Positions 16,993 to 25,609 are shown, counted from the first letter of the stretch. The stretch is 64,000 nucleotides of DNA from an uncultured Parabacteroides sp. (GCA_944325345.1 CALUZV010000015.1:21289-85288), one strand, 5' to 3'. Numbers and translations are program-made. Notes: a model not told the origin generated them from the sequence alone.

Positions 16993-19221
16993 ATGAGGAC
17001 ATTTCCGTTTAACATATTCCTTGCCATCGGTCTTCTCAGCTTGCCGGCTTGCCATTTCTTGAAAACAGACGAGCCAATAACTCCTCCCCGCGAGAAGACT
17101 ACGACACAAACGGCCTCTCCTTGGAAGCCTGAACTCGACGTGCGGGCAGATGTGGCCATCATCTACGGGACAAAAACCCAAAAGTATCTCGACTTCGGCG
17201 ATGGCGAGGTATCTTTCGAGCAACGGGTCCAGTCTTGGAAAAATCAAAACTATAACGTCCACTTCATGACGGGCATCTCATGGGGCGAATACGAAGAGTA
17301 TCTTTCCGGGAACTGGGATGGGAAGATTCACAAGGACGAAAGCCAGCAATCCCGCGACGGTTCTATCTGCTGGCACCACGATTCTGTCCCCTACCTTGTC
17401 CCTACCGCTTCCTTTACCCGATACTTGAAGCAACAAAAGATTCGTCGAATTATCGATACGGGCATTGATGCCCTCTACCTTGCGGAGCCGGAATTCCTGA
17501 ACGCAGCCGGCTATAGCCCCGCTTTCCGTCGGGAATGGCAAGACTATTACGGCTTCCCTTGGCGACCCCAACATACGTCGGCTGAGAATGCGTTCCTTTC
17601 CAACAAACTGAAATACCATCTTTTCTACCGTGCTCTCGACGATTGCTTCACCTTTGCCAAGCAATACGGGAAACATCACGACCGGGATATCCGTTGTTAC
17701 GTCTCCCTGCATTCGCTTATCAACTATACCCAATGGTCTATCGTCAGTCCGGAAGCGAGCTTGGCTTCCCTCCCTTGCGTAGATGGTTATGTAGCACAGG
17801 TATGGGCCGGGACGGCACGCCTTCCAAACTATTTCAACGGTATCTCGCGCGAACGTATCTTTGAAACGGCGTTCTTGGAATATGGCAGTCTGGAATCCAT
17901 GACGGCTCCTACGGGCCGGAAACTCTTCTTCCTCACCGACCCGCTCGAAGATTGGCCCCGGAACTGGGAAGAATACCTGCGCAATTACGAATCTATCTAT
18001 GTAGCCCAGCTGCTTTATCCGCGTATCAACAATTACGAAATCATGCCTTGGCCCGAACGTATCTACGAAGGGGAATACCAAACCGGAAAAGATGCCGGAA
18101 AGAAGAGCAGAATCCCTTCCTACTTCTCGACCCAGATGCAAGTAATGGTGCAGGCCCTCAACGATATGCCTTTGTCCGACAATGTCGTCGAGGGTTCGCA
18201 AGGAATCAGCGTCTTGATGGCCAACTCCCTAATGTTCCAATCCCTCCCCGAGCCTATCGATGGATACGACGACCCGCAGATGTCCAACTTCTTCGGCTTG
18301 ACGATGCCTTTCCTCAAGCGAGGTATCCCCGTGAGCCTGGTTCATCTTGAAAATGTAGTTTTTCCGGAGACTTTGGCGCATACCCGCGTCCTCCTCATGT
18401 CGTACGCTAACTTAAAACCGCTCGAAGCCCGCTCCCACCGCTTCCTGGCCGACTGGGTGGAGCAAGGCGGTTCCCTTGTCTATGTCGCCGAGGACTCCGA
18501 CCCGTTCCAAACCGTCCGCGAATGGTGGAACACGGGAGATAATCACTGGAAAAGGCCGTCCGACCACCTCTTCAGCCTCATGGGGATTCCCGAGGGTGCC
18601 TCTGCCGGGACTTATCCCTTCGGAAAGGGCGCCGTAACCATCATCCGCCAAGACCCGAAGGTCTTCGTTCTGGAAAAAGGCTCGGAAGAAAGTCTGATTT
18701 CCTGCGTCAATTCGCTTTATACCCGCAACGGACACCGGCCGCTTCGCTTCAAAAACCACCTGAAGTTGGAACGCGGGATGTACGACCTCATCGCCGTGCT
18801 CGACGAGAGCATCGACTCGACGGCTTACGAGGCCAAGGGTCTGTTTATCGACCTCTTCAACCCCGAACTGCCCATCCTCAGCTCGAAGTCCATAGCCCCG
18901 GGTCGCCAAGCATTCCTGCTGAACTTCGACAGGGTGCCCGAACCCTTCAAACCGCAGGTACTGGCTTCGGCGGCGCGTGTCTATGACGAGCAAACGACCT
19001 CGGAGACTTACGCCTTCACAACGCGCGGCCCCGTCCCGATGGCTTCGGTCATGCGTGTCCGCCTTCCCCGCGAAGCCAAGGAGGTTCTCATCTTGAACCA
19101 TAAGGATCAGAGCATCGAAGGCTCTTCCTCGGAATGGGATGCCCGCTCGAGAACCTATCTCTTGAAATTTCCGAACCAAACTGAGGGCGTGCACATCCGT
19201 TTCTATTTTCCCCAAGAATAA
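16993..19221 (+). CDS. Putative glycoside-hydrolase-like lipoprotein with GATase-like domain
   Basis: A 742-residue exported lipoprotein. The start at 16993 gives MRTFPFNIFLAIGLLSLPAC with the lipidated Cys at residue 20; an upstream Met would overlap the patatin gene. The first part (about 50-430) looks like a sugar-enzyme barrel, with IDTGIDALYLAEPEF, WQDYYGFPW and YLRNYESIYVAQLLYPRINNYEIMPWPERI. The second part (about 430-540) resembles a beta-galactosidase trimerisation or GATase-like fold, with RVLLMSYANLKPLEARSH and LADWVEQGGSLVYVAE. A beta-sandwich tail follows. I do not recognise a named family, and the glycosidase call is inference from fold-like patterns. Confidence 0.6.
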   Translation: MRTFPFNIFLAIGLLSLPACHFLKTDEPITPPREKTTTQTASPWKPELDVRADVAIIYGTKTQKYLDFGDGEVSFEQRVQSWKNQNYNVHFMTGISWGEYEEYLSGNWDGKIHKDESQQSRDGSICWHHDSVPYLVPTASFTRYLKQQKIRRIIDTGIDALYLAEPEFLNAAGYSPAFRREWQDYYGFPWRPQHTSAENAFLSNKLKYHLFYRALDDCFTFAKQYGKHHDRDIRCYVSLHSLINYTQWSIVSPEASLASLPCVDGYVAQVWAGTARLPNYFNGISRERIFETAFLEYGSLESMTAPTGRKLFFLTDPLEDWPRNWEEYLRNYESIYVAQLLYPRINNYEIMPWPERIYEGEYQTGKDAGKKSRIPSYFSTQMQVMVQALNDMPLSDNVVEGSQGISVLMANSLMFQSLPEPIDGYDDPQMSNFFGLTMPFLKRGIPVSLVHLENVVFPETLAHTRVLLMSYANLKPLEARSHRFLADWVEQGGSLVYVAEDSDPFQTVREWWNTGDNHWKRPSDHLFSLMGIPEGASAGTYPFGKGAVTIIRQDPKVFVLEKGSEESLISCVNSLYTRNGHRPLRFKNHLKLERGMYDLIAVLDESIDSTAYEAKGLFIDLFNPELPILSSKSIAPGRQAFLLNFDRVPEPFKPQVLASAARVYDEQTTSETYAFTTRGPVPMASVMRVRLPREAKEVLILNHKDQSIEGSSSEWDARSRTYLLKFPNQTEGVHIRFYFPQE

Positions 19222-19242
19222 CGGGCATCGCCCGGCATGAAA

Positions 19243-19285
19243 AAAGTCCCCCGGATTGGCAAACCTTGCCTCTCCAGGGGACTCA
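19243..19285 (-). terminator. Terminator of the DUF4251-DUF4136-barrel operon
   Basis: On the minus strand GAGTCCCCTGGAGAGGC pairs with the downstream CCGGGGGACT and is followed by TTTTTT. Confidence 0.75.
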
Positions 19286-19321
19286 CTCAGAGTTTTATTA
19301 TGCAAAAAGTATGTTTACACC

Positions 19322-19957
19322 TTAGAAACATATACCCAAGCGGAAACCAACACTATTTTTCCCGTCTTCCTGATAGTTCAGCAGCCGCGTATCGTTGGTC
19401 GCATAGCTATAATAGACCGCCACGTGGAATCCGAACCGCCCATACCGTTGCGGATAGATATTCAACCCGATTTCGGGCGATACATACAGGCCCCACGGCC
19501 GCTCATAGAACCCGACCGTATTCAAATACGTCGTATTTTGCTCATACATAGCTCCGATTTTCCCTGCCACGTAGGGACGAAGGTGCGGCGTATAGGCCAA
19601 ATCGAAACTCGCCAGCGCGCCGAAGGGTACCTGGAAGGCGGAATGCAACTGATCCGTCGTCAGCGCCTCGGTCGGCGAGAGCTGGATTGTCTCGCGCCCC
19701 GCATACCCGTGGTTCGTATGGATGGAAGCAAAAGCACCGAGCGACCAACGCTCGCTGACTTCGTAGGCGACCTCGAAGTTCATGCCCCAGCCGCTCAATT
19801 TGTCGGCATAGTCGTATCCCACGGGGGCATTGACCTGCCAATCGAGTTTGAAATTCAGTTCATCGGGGAAATGCTGCGCCCGGGCGACAAACGGTATCCC
19901 CAGCGCAAGCATCAGTACGAATATATTTCGTCTTATCCTATTCATCATTGTTCTCAT
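19322..19957 (-). CDS. Outer-membrane beta-barrel protein
   Basis: A 211-residue protein with a signal peptide (hydrophobic core FVLMLALGIPF, cleavage near ARAQ). Alternating hydrophobic strands and a terminal aromatic residue (GFRLGICF) follow, typical of small outer-membrane barrels. Strand-like motifs include WGMNFEVAYEVSERWSLGAFASI and GFHVAVYYSYA. It is the last gene of a three-gene operon, starting 14 bases after the DUF4136 stop, with a terminator downstream. The function, structural or in envelope stress, is not visible. Confidence 0.8.
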   Translation of the reverse strand: MRTMMNRIRRNIFVLMLALGIPFVARAQHFPDELNFKLDWQVNAPVGYDYADKLSGWGMNFEVAYEVSERWSLGAFASIHTNHGYAGRETIQLSPTEALTTDQLHSAFQVPFGALASFDLAYTPHLRPYVAGKIGAMYEQNTTYLNTVGFYERPWGLYVSPEIGLNIYPQRYGRFGFHVAVYYSYATNDTRLLNYQEDGKNSVGFRLGICF

Positions 19958-19971
19958 ACCTCATTCCTCCT

Positions 19972-20616
19972 CTAATCCTTTTTAATATACGAAGATTGCG
20001 TGAACGCCTGGTCGATAGCCCGTCCCACCAGCGTCAGATTCAGGTGGGCATTGCCCGAAAGCAGTCCCGAACTGACGGCTTGCCAAATGACGGGCAACTG
20101 CACCTGCTCGGTCGTATCCGCCGGAGTGTTCCGCAAATCAACCATCTCCATCACCATCGAGCCTGTACTGTAGCTGTACGAAACCGGGAATCCATACGAC
20201 CAGCCCATGCCGTAGTACGGTCCCCAGAAGCCTGGATACCACCAGCTATCCCAGCCCCATCCCGAGCCGCCTACCCAACCGCTCACCTGCGTCGTGCTTT
20301 CCACGTAGGTCAGCTGCAGGCCGAGGTCGGCTTCCGCCTTTTCTTCCGTCCGGACGTATCCCCTGAGGGCCATTTCCGAGGCTACTTGGGCCAAAAGCGA
20401 CTGGGCGTTATCGTCTTTCCAATAAACCGCTTTCATCCCGCTGCCTGTCGTCAGGATGCTATCGGGTAAATAATACGTAGAGGCTGAAGCGAAGTTCGCG
20501 GCTTCGTCATACTGCGTATAAACCGTGAAGTCGCTATCCAGCTCAGACATATCCGGGTCCTTTTCACAGCTGGTGAAAAGCAATATTCCCGCTAAAAACA
20601 CGAAAACCTTTTTCAT
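19972..20616 (-). CDS. DUF4136 lipoprotein
   Basis: A 214-residue lipoprotein, MKKVFVFLAGILLFTSC with the lipid-carrying Cys at 17. The DUF4136 body has DFTVYTQYDEAANFASASTYYL, ALRGYVRTEEKAEADLGLQL and a Gly/Trp/Tyr-rich segment (GWVGGSGWGWDSWWYPGFWG). The C-terminal AHLNLTLVGRAIDQAF is the usual helix. The family is a Bacteroidota and proteobacterial envelope lipoprotein of unknown role. Its ATG overlaps the DUF4251 stop by four bases, showing operon coupling. Confidence 0.88.
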   Translation of the reverse strand: MKKVFVFLAGILLFTSCEKDPDMSELDSDFTVYTQYDEAANFASASTYYLPDSILTTGSGMKAVYWKDDNAQSLLAQVASEMALRGYVRTEEKAEADLGLQLTYVESTTQVSGWVGGSGWGWDSWWYPGFWGPYYGMGWSYGFPVSYSYSTGSMVMEMVDLRNTPADTTEQVQLPVIWQAVSSGLLSGNAHLNLTLVGRAIDQAFTQSSYIKKD

Positions 20617-21173
20617 AACGCCGTACCTTTATAAATGTTACTCAAATGGAGCGGCAAGATATGCCCGTCGAGCGTCAGCCGATTGGAATTGAAGTTCGGC
20701 AAGATAGTTACACTCGCGTTCTGGCTGTTACGGGGCAGCGTGATGTCCACACGCGCCGATATCCCGACCCCGCTCACATTAAAATTCACATACAAATTAC
20801 CTTTCTTGTCCGTCTTCTGCTCATAACCGCTCACGGTGCCATCGACCGTGATTCCGCCAATCCCGTTCGGACCACTGACGGGGATATTAAATGCGATTTG
20901 CACCGTCGCCTTGTCCCCGTCGAGGGCTACGAAATTGGTATTCGACGAGACGTAGGCCGTCTGTCCCCGTTTGAAGATTACACGGTCTGCCTCCAATACA
21001 AACGATTTCTCTTCTATCGCCTTGACCGATTGTAGATAGAAAAGAGAATCCAACCGGGCCTGTTCCTGCCGCCTTTCCTCGCGGAGCTTTGCCCTTTCTT
21101 CCTTCGCCGACTGCGCCTCGACTATCGTCAGGCATGTTGTCAGCATCATCAACATCATCAAAACTCTTTTCAT
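20613..21173 (-). CDS. DUF4251 exported protein
   Basis: A 186-residue protein with signal peptide (MKRVLMMLMMLTTCLTIVEAQ). A charged coiled region follows (EERAKLREERRQEQARLDS), then the DUF4251 beta domain: SFVLEADRVIFKRGQTAYVSSNTNFVALDGD in sequence, and later VDGTVSGYE and YVNFNVSG. Function is unknown. It is the first gene of the operon with DUF4136 and an outer-membrane barrel, pointing to an envelope module. A TATATTTG -7 box lies at 21200-21207. Confidence 0.88.
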   Translation of the reverse strand: MKRVLMMLMMLTTCLTIVEAQSAKEERAKLREERRQEQARLDSLFYLQSVKAIEEKSFVLEADRVIFKRGQTAYVSSNTNFVALDGDKATVQIAFNIPVSGPNGIGGITVDGTVSGYEQKTDKKGNLYVNFNVSGVGISARVDITLPRNSQNASVTILPNFNSNRLTLDGHILPLHLSNIYKGTAL

Positions 21174-21199
21174 TGCTATTAAAATTTAAATGTTCGGGG

Positions 21200-21232
21200 C
21201 AAATATAGAGCGGGCCTGCACGCCTTGTCAAG
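21200..21232 (-). promoter_or_regulatory. Promoter of the DUF4251 operon
   Basis: TATATTTG (21200-21207, minus strand) with a TTGAC-like element about 20 bases upstream. The stretch between here and repeat array 4 shows nothing else. Confidence 0.65.
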
Positions 21233-21303
21233 AGGAAATAGCCTAATTAGTGCAAAGAATAGCCGAAATAGATTTATTTTAGGGATAAATAACGAACGAC
21301 AGA

Positions 21304-21631
21304 GCTTCCTGACGAAAAAACGCAGAATTCTGTCGCAGGAAACTGCTTCCCGGCGAAAAAAAGCAAAATCCTGCCGCAGGAAAGTGCTTCCTGACGGAAA
21401 AAAGCTGAATCCTGCCATAGGAAAGTGCTTCCTGGCGAAAACACGCACTATTCCCGCCGGGGAAAGGGCTTCCCGACGAAAATACGCACTATTCCCAGCG
21501 GGAAAAGTGCTTCCCGACGAAAATACGCACTATTCCCGCCGGGGACAGAGCTTCCTGACGAAAAAATGCAGAATTCCCGGCGGGGACAGAGCTTCCTGGC
21601 GAAAATACGCAGTAGCGCCAAGGGATTTTAG
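21304..21631. repeat. Intergenic phased repeat array 4 (41-bp unit, eight copies)
   Basis: Eight units begin with GCTTCC at 21304 and repeat exactly every 41 bp to 21591. Each unit holds GACGAAAA and a variable GC dyad (CCTGCCGCAGG, CCCGCCGGGG, CCAGCGGG). Copies differ at 20-40% of positions, so the array is old or loosely copied. The last copy runs into the TAA stop codon of the pseudouridine synthase gene (21628-21630). No T-run terminator is visible in the gap. Confidence 0.95.
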
Positions 21632-22308
21632 CCCGGCAGATTCGCCGTGAGCGCCCGCCAGAGGGGGTCGTCGGGCACCGGCGCGACAATCTGCACCGGA
21701 AGTTGCGATACGGGATGGACGAACGACGCGGAACGGGCGTGGAGGCTGATGCCACCGTCGCGGTTGGAGCGCGGGTAGCCATACTTCAGGTCGCCCCGGA
21801 TAGGACAGCCCAGGTGGGCTAACTGACAGCGTATCTGGTGGTGGCGGCCGGTTTTGAGGTCAATCTCGAGGAGGAAATAACGGTCCGAGGCGGCAACGAG
21901 GCGGTAATGGAGGATGGCTTTCTTCGCCCCGGGGCGTTCGTTGTCGAAGGCGAAGCTCTTGTTCTGGTTCTCGTTGCGGACAAGCCAGTTCACCACCTCG
22001 TCTTCGTCCTTCGGCGGGCGGTTTTTGACGATAGCCCAGTAGGTTTTCTTCACCTTTCCGTCGCGGAACATCGTGTTCAGGCGGGCCAACGCCTTGCTGG
22101 TCTTGGCAAAAAGGACTACGCCGCTGACCGGGCGGTCCAAGCGGTGGGCGACACCGATGAAGACATTGCCGGGCTTGGCATATTTCTTTTTGAGCCATGC
22201 CTTGAGCATTTCCGAGAGGGGCTGGTCGCCGGTCTTGTCGCCCTGCACGATTTCGCGGCAGGTTTTGTTCACCGCAATGAGGTGATTGTCTTCGTAGATA
22301 ACTTCCAT
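21628..22308 (-). CDS. RluA-family pseudouridine synthase
   Basis: A 226-residue RNA-modifying enzyme that isomerises uridine in rRNA or tRNA. The catalytic segment is HRLDRPVSGVVLFAKTSKAL, with Asp in the HRLD motif. Other conserved parts are FIGVAHRLDRP and the C-terminal LKTGRHHQIRCQLAHLG. The start at 22308 (MEVIYEDNHLIAVNK) is the family start; a longer frame upstream would include the fabG terminator. The N-terminal S4 domain is absent, like the short RluA and TruC forms. The target nucleotide cannot be deduced. Confidence 0.92.
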   Translation of the reverse strand: MEVIYEDNHLIAVNKTCREIVQGDKTGDQPLSEMLKAWLKKKYAKPGNVFIGVAHRLDRPVSGVVLFAKTSKALARLNTMFRDGKVKKTYWAIVKNRPPKDEDEVVNWLVRNENQNKSFAFDNERPGAKKAILHYRLVAASDRYFLLEIDLKTGRHHQIRCQLAHLGCPIRGDLKYGYPRSNRDGGISLHARSASFVHPVSQLPVQIVAPVPDDPLWRALTANLPG

Positions 22309-22328
22309 GAGCGAAAAAGTATTGATAC

Positions 22329-22375
22329 AAAAAGTTGCAAGCCGGCACTGCGCTGGGCGAGAGCCGACTTGCAAC
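22329..22375 (-). terminator. Terminator of the TetR-KASIII-fabG operon
   Basis: A near-perfect 13-bp stem on the minus strand (GTTGCAAGTCGGC with GCCGGCTTGCAAC) is followed by TTTTTG. Confidence 0.9.
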
Positions 22376-22389
22376 GAGAAGTTCTTGCT

Positions 22390-23136
22390 TTACATATTCA
22401 TACCGCCATCTACCTGGATAACCTGGCCGGAAACATAGGCAGAAAGGTCGGATGCGAGGAAGAGGGCGATGTTCGCCACGTCTTCCGGCGTACCGCCACG
22501 GCGCAGAGGTATCTTCTTGCACCATTCTTCGCGGACGTTCTCGGGCAGAGCAGCTGTCATGTCCGTGATAATGAAGCCCGGGGCAATCGCGTTAGCACGG
22601 ATGCCGCGCGAACCCAGTTCCTGGGCGATAGACTTGGCGAGGGCAATCATACCTGCCTTGGAAGAGGCATAGTTGCACTGTCCGGCGTTGCCGTGAACAC
22701 CAACCACAGACGCCATGTTGATGATGCTGCCGGAACGTTGCTTCATCATGATAGGCGAGCAAGCGTGGATGAAGTTGAAAGCCGACTTGAGGTTCACGTT
22801 CAGGACGGCGTCCCACTGGCTTTCGCTCATACGCATCATCAAGCCGTCTTTCGTGATGCCGGCATTGTTTACCAGGATGTCGATACGGCCGAAATCCTTC
22901 ACGATTTCAGCGACGACGTTGTGTGTTTCCTCGAAATTCGCAGCATTCGAGGCATAACCCTTGGCTTTCACGCCCAGCGTTTCCAATTCAGCTTGGGTAG
23001 CCAGACCGTTTTCGTCGATTTTCAAATCGGTAAAAGCGATGTTAGCCCCTTCGGACGCCAATTTCAAAGCCACAGCCTTGCCAATACCACGGGCAGCGCC
23101 CGTTACGATGGCCACTTTACCTTCTAATAACTTCAT
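22390..23136 (-). CDS. fabG: 3-oxoacyl-ACP reductase FabG-type SDR
   Basis: A 248-residue short-chain dehydrogenase of the FabG type, reducing 3-ketoacyl-ACP with NADPH. The cofactor motif is VTGAARGIGKAVA. NNAGITKDGLMMRM follows, as do the catalytic Ser in INMASVVG and the Y-x-x-x-K in CNYASSKAG. It ends IQVDGGMNM, typical of FabG. It forms an operon with a KASIII-like synthase (19-base gap) and a TetR regulator, away from any acyl-carrier or malonyl-transferase gene, so it may serve a dedicated branch rather than bulk fatty acid synthesis. Confidence 0.92.
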   Translation of the reverse strand: MKLLEGKVAIVTGAARGIGKAVALKLASEGANIAFTDLKIDENGLATQAELETLGVKAKGYASNAANFEETHNVVAEIVKDFGRIDILVNNAGITKDGLMMRMSESQWDAVLNVNLKSAFNFIHACSPIMMKQRSGSIINMASVVGVHGNAGQCNYASSKAGMIALAKSIAQELGSRGIRANAIAPGFIITDMTAALPENVREEWCKKIPLRRGGTPEDVANIALFLASDLSAYVSGQVIQVDGGMNM

Positions 23137-23155
23137 ATCATTTAATTTTTTAAGA

Positions 23156-24100
23156 TTAATACCTAATCAGACACGCGCCGGTAGAATAACCGCCGCCGAA
23201 GACCGTCAGCGCGATCAAATCCCCCTTCTGGAAACGCTCGATGTTCTGCGCATAGACCAGGGCAGAGCTGACGGAGCCGGTGTTCCCCAGTTCCTCGATA
23301 TTGTGGAGGAACTTCTCCTCGGGAAGGTCCAGATGCTTGGCGATATTGGAGAGAATACGCATATTCGCCTGGTGGCCGATGAAATAACTCAGGTCTTTCA
23401 GCTCAAGACCATTCTTTTCCAAGAGATACAGCACATTTTTTGGCATATACGTGCAGGCCTGCATGAAGACATCGCGTCCTTCGGGCATCATGATGCCACC
23501 GTCGTAAGGACGAAGGTGGACGGCAATCGGAGCCTTCGGCAAATGGCCCAGCCCCTGCGTGAAAACCTCCAGAACCTCAGCATCCGACTCGGCGACACGC
23601 TCCTTGGAAAGGAAAAAGGCAGCTGCGGCATCACCCCAGAGGTGGCCAGCCTTCGGATCCGTCTCGTGCGAGTAAGCCGAGTTCTTGTCGGCCGAAAGAA
23701 TCAGTGCTTTCGAGGCTTTGCCCATCGCAAAATAGCCCTCGACTACTTCCAAGGCGTTCAAGAACGAAGAACAGGCCGAAGAAAGGTAGAGCGCTTTGGC
23801 TTCCGTGATATTAAAATCGTGTTGCGCTTGGTGGGCTGCTGTTGCTACTGTATCATAAGGGGAATAAGAAGCCGAAATGATCAAATCGACTTCAGAAATG
23901 TCGTAAGGTAAACGAGGAAGGGCGTTGCGGACTGCATCCATACTCATCGTGTTGATATTCTCCTCCTCTTTTGCTTTCGAACGGGTACGGATACCGGTGC
24001 GCTGTTCAATCCATTCGCTGGTCAGTCCGTTCAACTCTAAAAAATGTTGGTTATCGACCCGCTCTTCGGGTACATAGTAACCTGTCGCATTTATAAACAT
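23156..24100 (-). CDS. 3-oxoacyl-ACP synthase III-like protein
   Basis: A 314-residue thiolase-fold condensing enzyme. The KASIII triad is present: Cys110 in SSACSSF, His243 in IGHQANMRI and Asn273 in GNTGSVS. The N-terminal WIEQRTGIRTR substrate-binding patch is also kept. KASIII condenses acyl-CoA with malonyl-ACP. The gene lies between a TetR gene and fabG in one operon, so it may be regulated by an acyl ligand. Whether it is the housekeeping FabH or a paralogue cannot be told from this window. Confidence 0.88.
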   Translation of the reverse strand: MFINATGYYVPEERVDNQHFLELNGLTSEWIEQRTGIRTRSKAKEEENINTMSMDAVRNALPRLPYDISEVDLIISASYSPYDTVATAAHQAQHDFNITEAKALYLSSACSSFLNALEVVEGYFAMGKASKALILSADKNSAYSHETDPKAGHLWGDAAAAFFLSKERVAESDAEVLEVFTQGLGHLPKAPIAVHLRPYDGGIMMPEGRDVFMQACTYMPKNVLYLLEKNGLELKDLSYFIGHQANMRILSNIAKHLDLPEEKFLHNIEELGNTGSVSSALVYAQNIERFQKGDLIALTVFGGGYSTGACLIRY

Positions 24101-24118
24101 TACTCGTATTATCTATAT

Positions 24119-24706
24119 CTACTTTATCTTGATTCCGTTAAATATTAAATTGATGACGTTGTCCCGGCGCTTGATTCGGTCGGTGATGCTTGCGCCCATC
24201 ACGCCTCGGATGTAGGGGACTTCCAGACCTTTCAAAGCATGATGCAAGACCATAGCCGTGATGTCCGTATCGGGAACAGAAAAGATGCCGTCGCGCACGC
24301 CTTCGTCCAAGATACTCTTCAGCATCTCCACTTCTTGCAAATCGAACTCCTTGCGGACTTTCTCGACGCGCCAAATATCCCGGAAGAAGACGGCGCGCAG
24401 TGTCCCATTGCGGAAAACGACAGCTTTGATGGCATCCAAACGCGTATAGATAAATGTTATCAACTTCTCATCGGCTGGTAATTCCTTATTGACGACATCC
24501 ATCAGTACTTTATGGAGCTGAGCCATCTCAGACTCTACTACGGCCAGGAATATTTCATTCTTGCTCTTGAAATAAGTATATAAGGTACGCCGTCCTTTGC
24601 CCGAAGCTTGTGCAATATCATTCATCGTCGTATCGTCCACCCCTTTACGGGCAAACAATTGCCTCGCTACGTCCACCAGCATGTCTCGCGTTCTTGATAC
24701 TGTCAT
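24119..24706 (-). CDS. TetR/AcrR-family transcriptional regulator
   Basis: A 195-residue protein with an N-terminal TetR helix-turn-helix: ARQLFARKGVDDTTMNDIAQASGKGRRTLYTYFKSKNEIF, quoted here in parts by position (about residues 14-53). The all-helical ligand and dimer domain follows. Being first in the operon with the KASIII-like and fabG genes, it probably controls them, perhaps by sensing an acyl compound. A TACCTTTG -7 box lies at 24739-24746. Confidence 0.9.
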   Translation of the reverse strand: MTVSRTRDMLVDVARQLFARKGVDDTTMNDIAQASGKGRRTLYTYFKSKNEIFLAVVESEMAQLHKVLMDVVNKELPADEKLITFIYTRLDAIKAVVFRNGTLRAVFFRDIWRVEKVRKEFDLQEVEMLKSILDEGVRDGIFSVPDTDITAMVLHHALKGLEVPYIRGVMGASITDRIKRRDNVINLIFNGIKIK

Positions 24707-24738
24707 CCGTTTTATTGCACATTAATCAATTTAGGGTG

Positions 24739-24746
24739 CAAAGGTA
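24739..24746 (-). promoter_or_regulatory. -7 box of the TetR operon
   Basis: TACCTTTG on the minus strand, 33 bases upstream of the TetR start. Confidence 0.7.
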
Positions 24747-24790
24747 AGAAAAAAATCAGGATGCCATAGGAAATCAAGGATTTTTAAAAT

Positions 24791-24826
24791 ATAAAAAGAC
24801 CTACACGTCGTAAAACGTATAGGTCT
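24791..24826 (-). terminator. Terminator of the tRNA operon
   Basis: On the minus strand AGACCTATACG pairs with CGTGTAGGTCT and is followed by TTTTATATTTT, just after the last tRNA. Confidence 0.88.
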
Positions 24827-24855
24827 CTAAAATTTAATCAGTTACAAGAAAAGGG

Positions 24856-24939
24856 TGCGCGGAATGAGATTCGAACTCACACGCCGAAACCGGCACTACC
24901 CCCTCAAAGTAGCGTGTCTACCAATTTCACCATCCGCGC
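24856..24939 (-). tRNA. tRNA-Leu (anticodon GAG)
   Basis: An 84-base class II tRNA on the minus strand. The acceptor stem pairs GCGCGGA with TCCGCGC, the anticodon loop is TTGAGGG, there is a long variable arm, and the T arm has GTTCGAATC. CCA is not encoded. It is last in the four-tRNA cluster. Confidence 0.95.
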
Positions 24940-24957
24940 TTTTGCATTTAAATGGTG

Positions 24958-25041
24958 TGCCCAGAACAGGACTCGAACCTGCACGACCGCAAAGCCACTC
25001 GCACCTGAAACGAGCGCGTCTACCAATTCCGCCACCTGGGC
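24958..25041 (-). tRNA. tRNA-Leu (anticodon CAG)
   Basis: An 84-base class II tRNA. The acceptor stem pairs GCCCAGG with TCTGGGC, the anticodon loop is TTCAGGT, and the T arm is GGTTCGAGTCC. CCA is not encoded directly after the discriminator base. Confidence 0.95.
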
Positions 25042-25079
25042 ATTCACCACATAATCATCAACCACCGCTTGTCGTTGAG

Positions 25080-25152
<73 letters not shown>

Positions 25153-25162
25153 ATTTTAATTG

Positions 25163-25237
25163 TCGGGGTACCAAGATTCGAACTTGGGACCCCCTGCTCC
25201 CAAAGCAGGTGCGCTAACCGGACTGCGCTACACCCCG
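25163..25237 (-). tRNA. tRNA-Pro (anticodon TGG)
   Basis: A 75-base tRNA with acceptor CGGGGTG/TACCCCG, anticodon arm CCTGCTTTGGGAGCAGG and T arm CAAGTTCGAATCTTG. It is first in the transcript and lies about 40 bases after a strong promoter. Confidence 0.96.
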
Positions 25238-25275
25238 TCTGTGCTCTTGAGTACCTTTATCTCTCAATTGCGGTG

Positions 25276-25307
25276 CAAAGGTAGGCATTATTTCCGAACG
25301 TGCAAAC
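25276..25307 (-). promoter_or_regulatory. Promoter of the tRNA Pro-Gly-Leu-Leu operon
   Basis: TACCTTTG at 25276-25283 with GTTTG at 25303-25307, a 19-base spacer, on the minus strand. This is the canonical Bacteroidota sigma-ABfr pattern. Confidence 0.85.
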
Positions 25308-25380
25308 ATTCCGGCAAGTTTTTTCTGCTATTTTTTCATCTTTTCTTTTCATACGCTGCAAATGAAGGGTTTATAAAAGA

Positions 25381-25416
25381 AAGAAAGCGCACCGAGATCA
25401 CCTCGGCACGCTCTCG
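25381..25416 (-). terminator. Terminator of the rpmB-rpmG-DUF4295 operon
   Basis: On the minus strand GAGCGTGCCGAG pairs with CTCGGTGCGCTTTC around a GTGAT loop, followed by TTTCTTTT. Confidence 0.8.
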
Positions 25417-25442
25417 AGATTTATGCGTATGTCAGAAATTAT

Positions 25443-25595
25443 TTATTTTGCGAAATAATCTTTCACAGCTTCGTTTGGAACCATTTCCTCTTGGAAGATG
25501 TAAGCTCCAGTCTTCGGAGACTTCACCATCTTGATTACTTTCGAGAAAGTACGTCCATCGCCTTTTTTAAATGTTGCAACTGCTTTCTTTGCCAT
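25443..25595 (-). CDS. DUF4295 small basic ribosome-associated protein
   Basis: A 50-residue protein, MAKKAVATFKKGDGRTFSK at the start and DYFAK at the end. This is the Bacteroidota-specific DUF4295 family, which is consistently encoded after rpmB and rpmG. Its small basic composition and its neighbours suggest ribosome association. It starts 14 bases after the rpmG stop and is followed by a terminator. In many relatives ftsY follows, but here a tRNA operon does. Confidence 0.9.
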   Translation of the reverse strand: MAKKAVATFKKGDGRTFSKVIKMVKSPKTGAYIFQEEMVPNEAVKDYFAK

Positions 25596-25609
25596 TGTTT
25601 AATCTCCTA

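Noticed and set aside
21838..23127. A 429-codon plus-strand frame opposite the pseudouridine synthase and fabG genes
   Set aside because: It spans two well-recognised genes on the other strand, crosses a terminator, and shows no domain.
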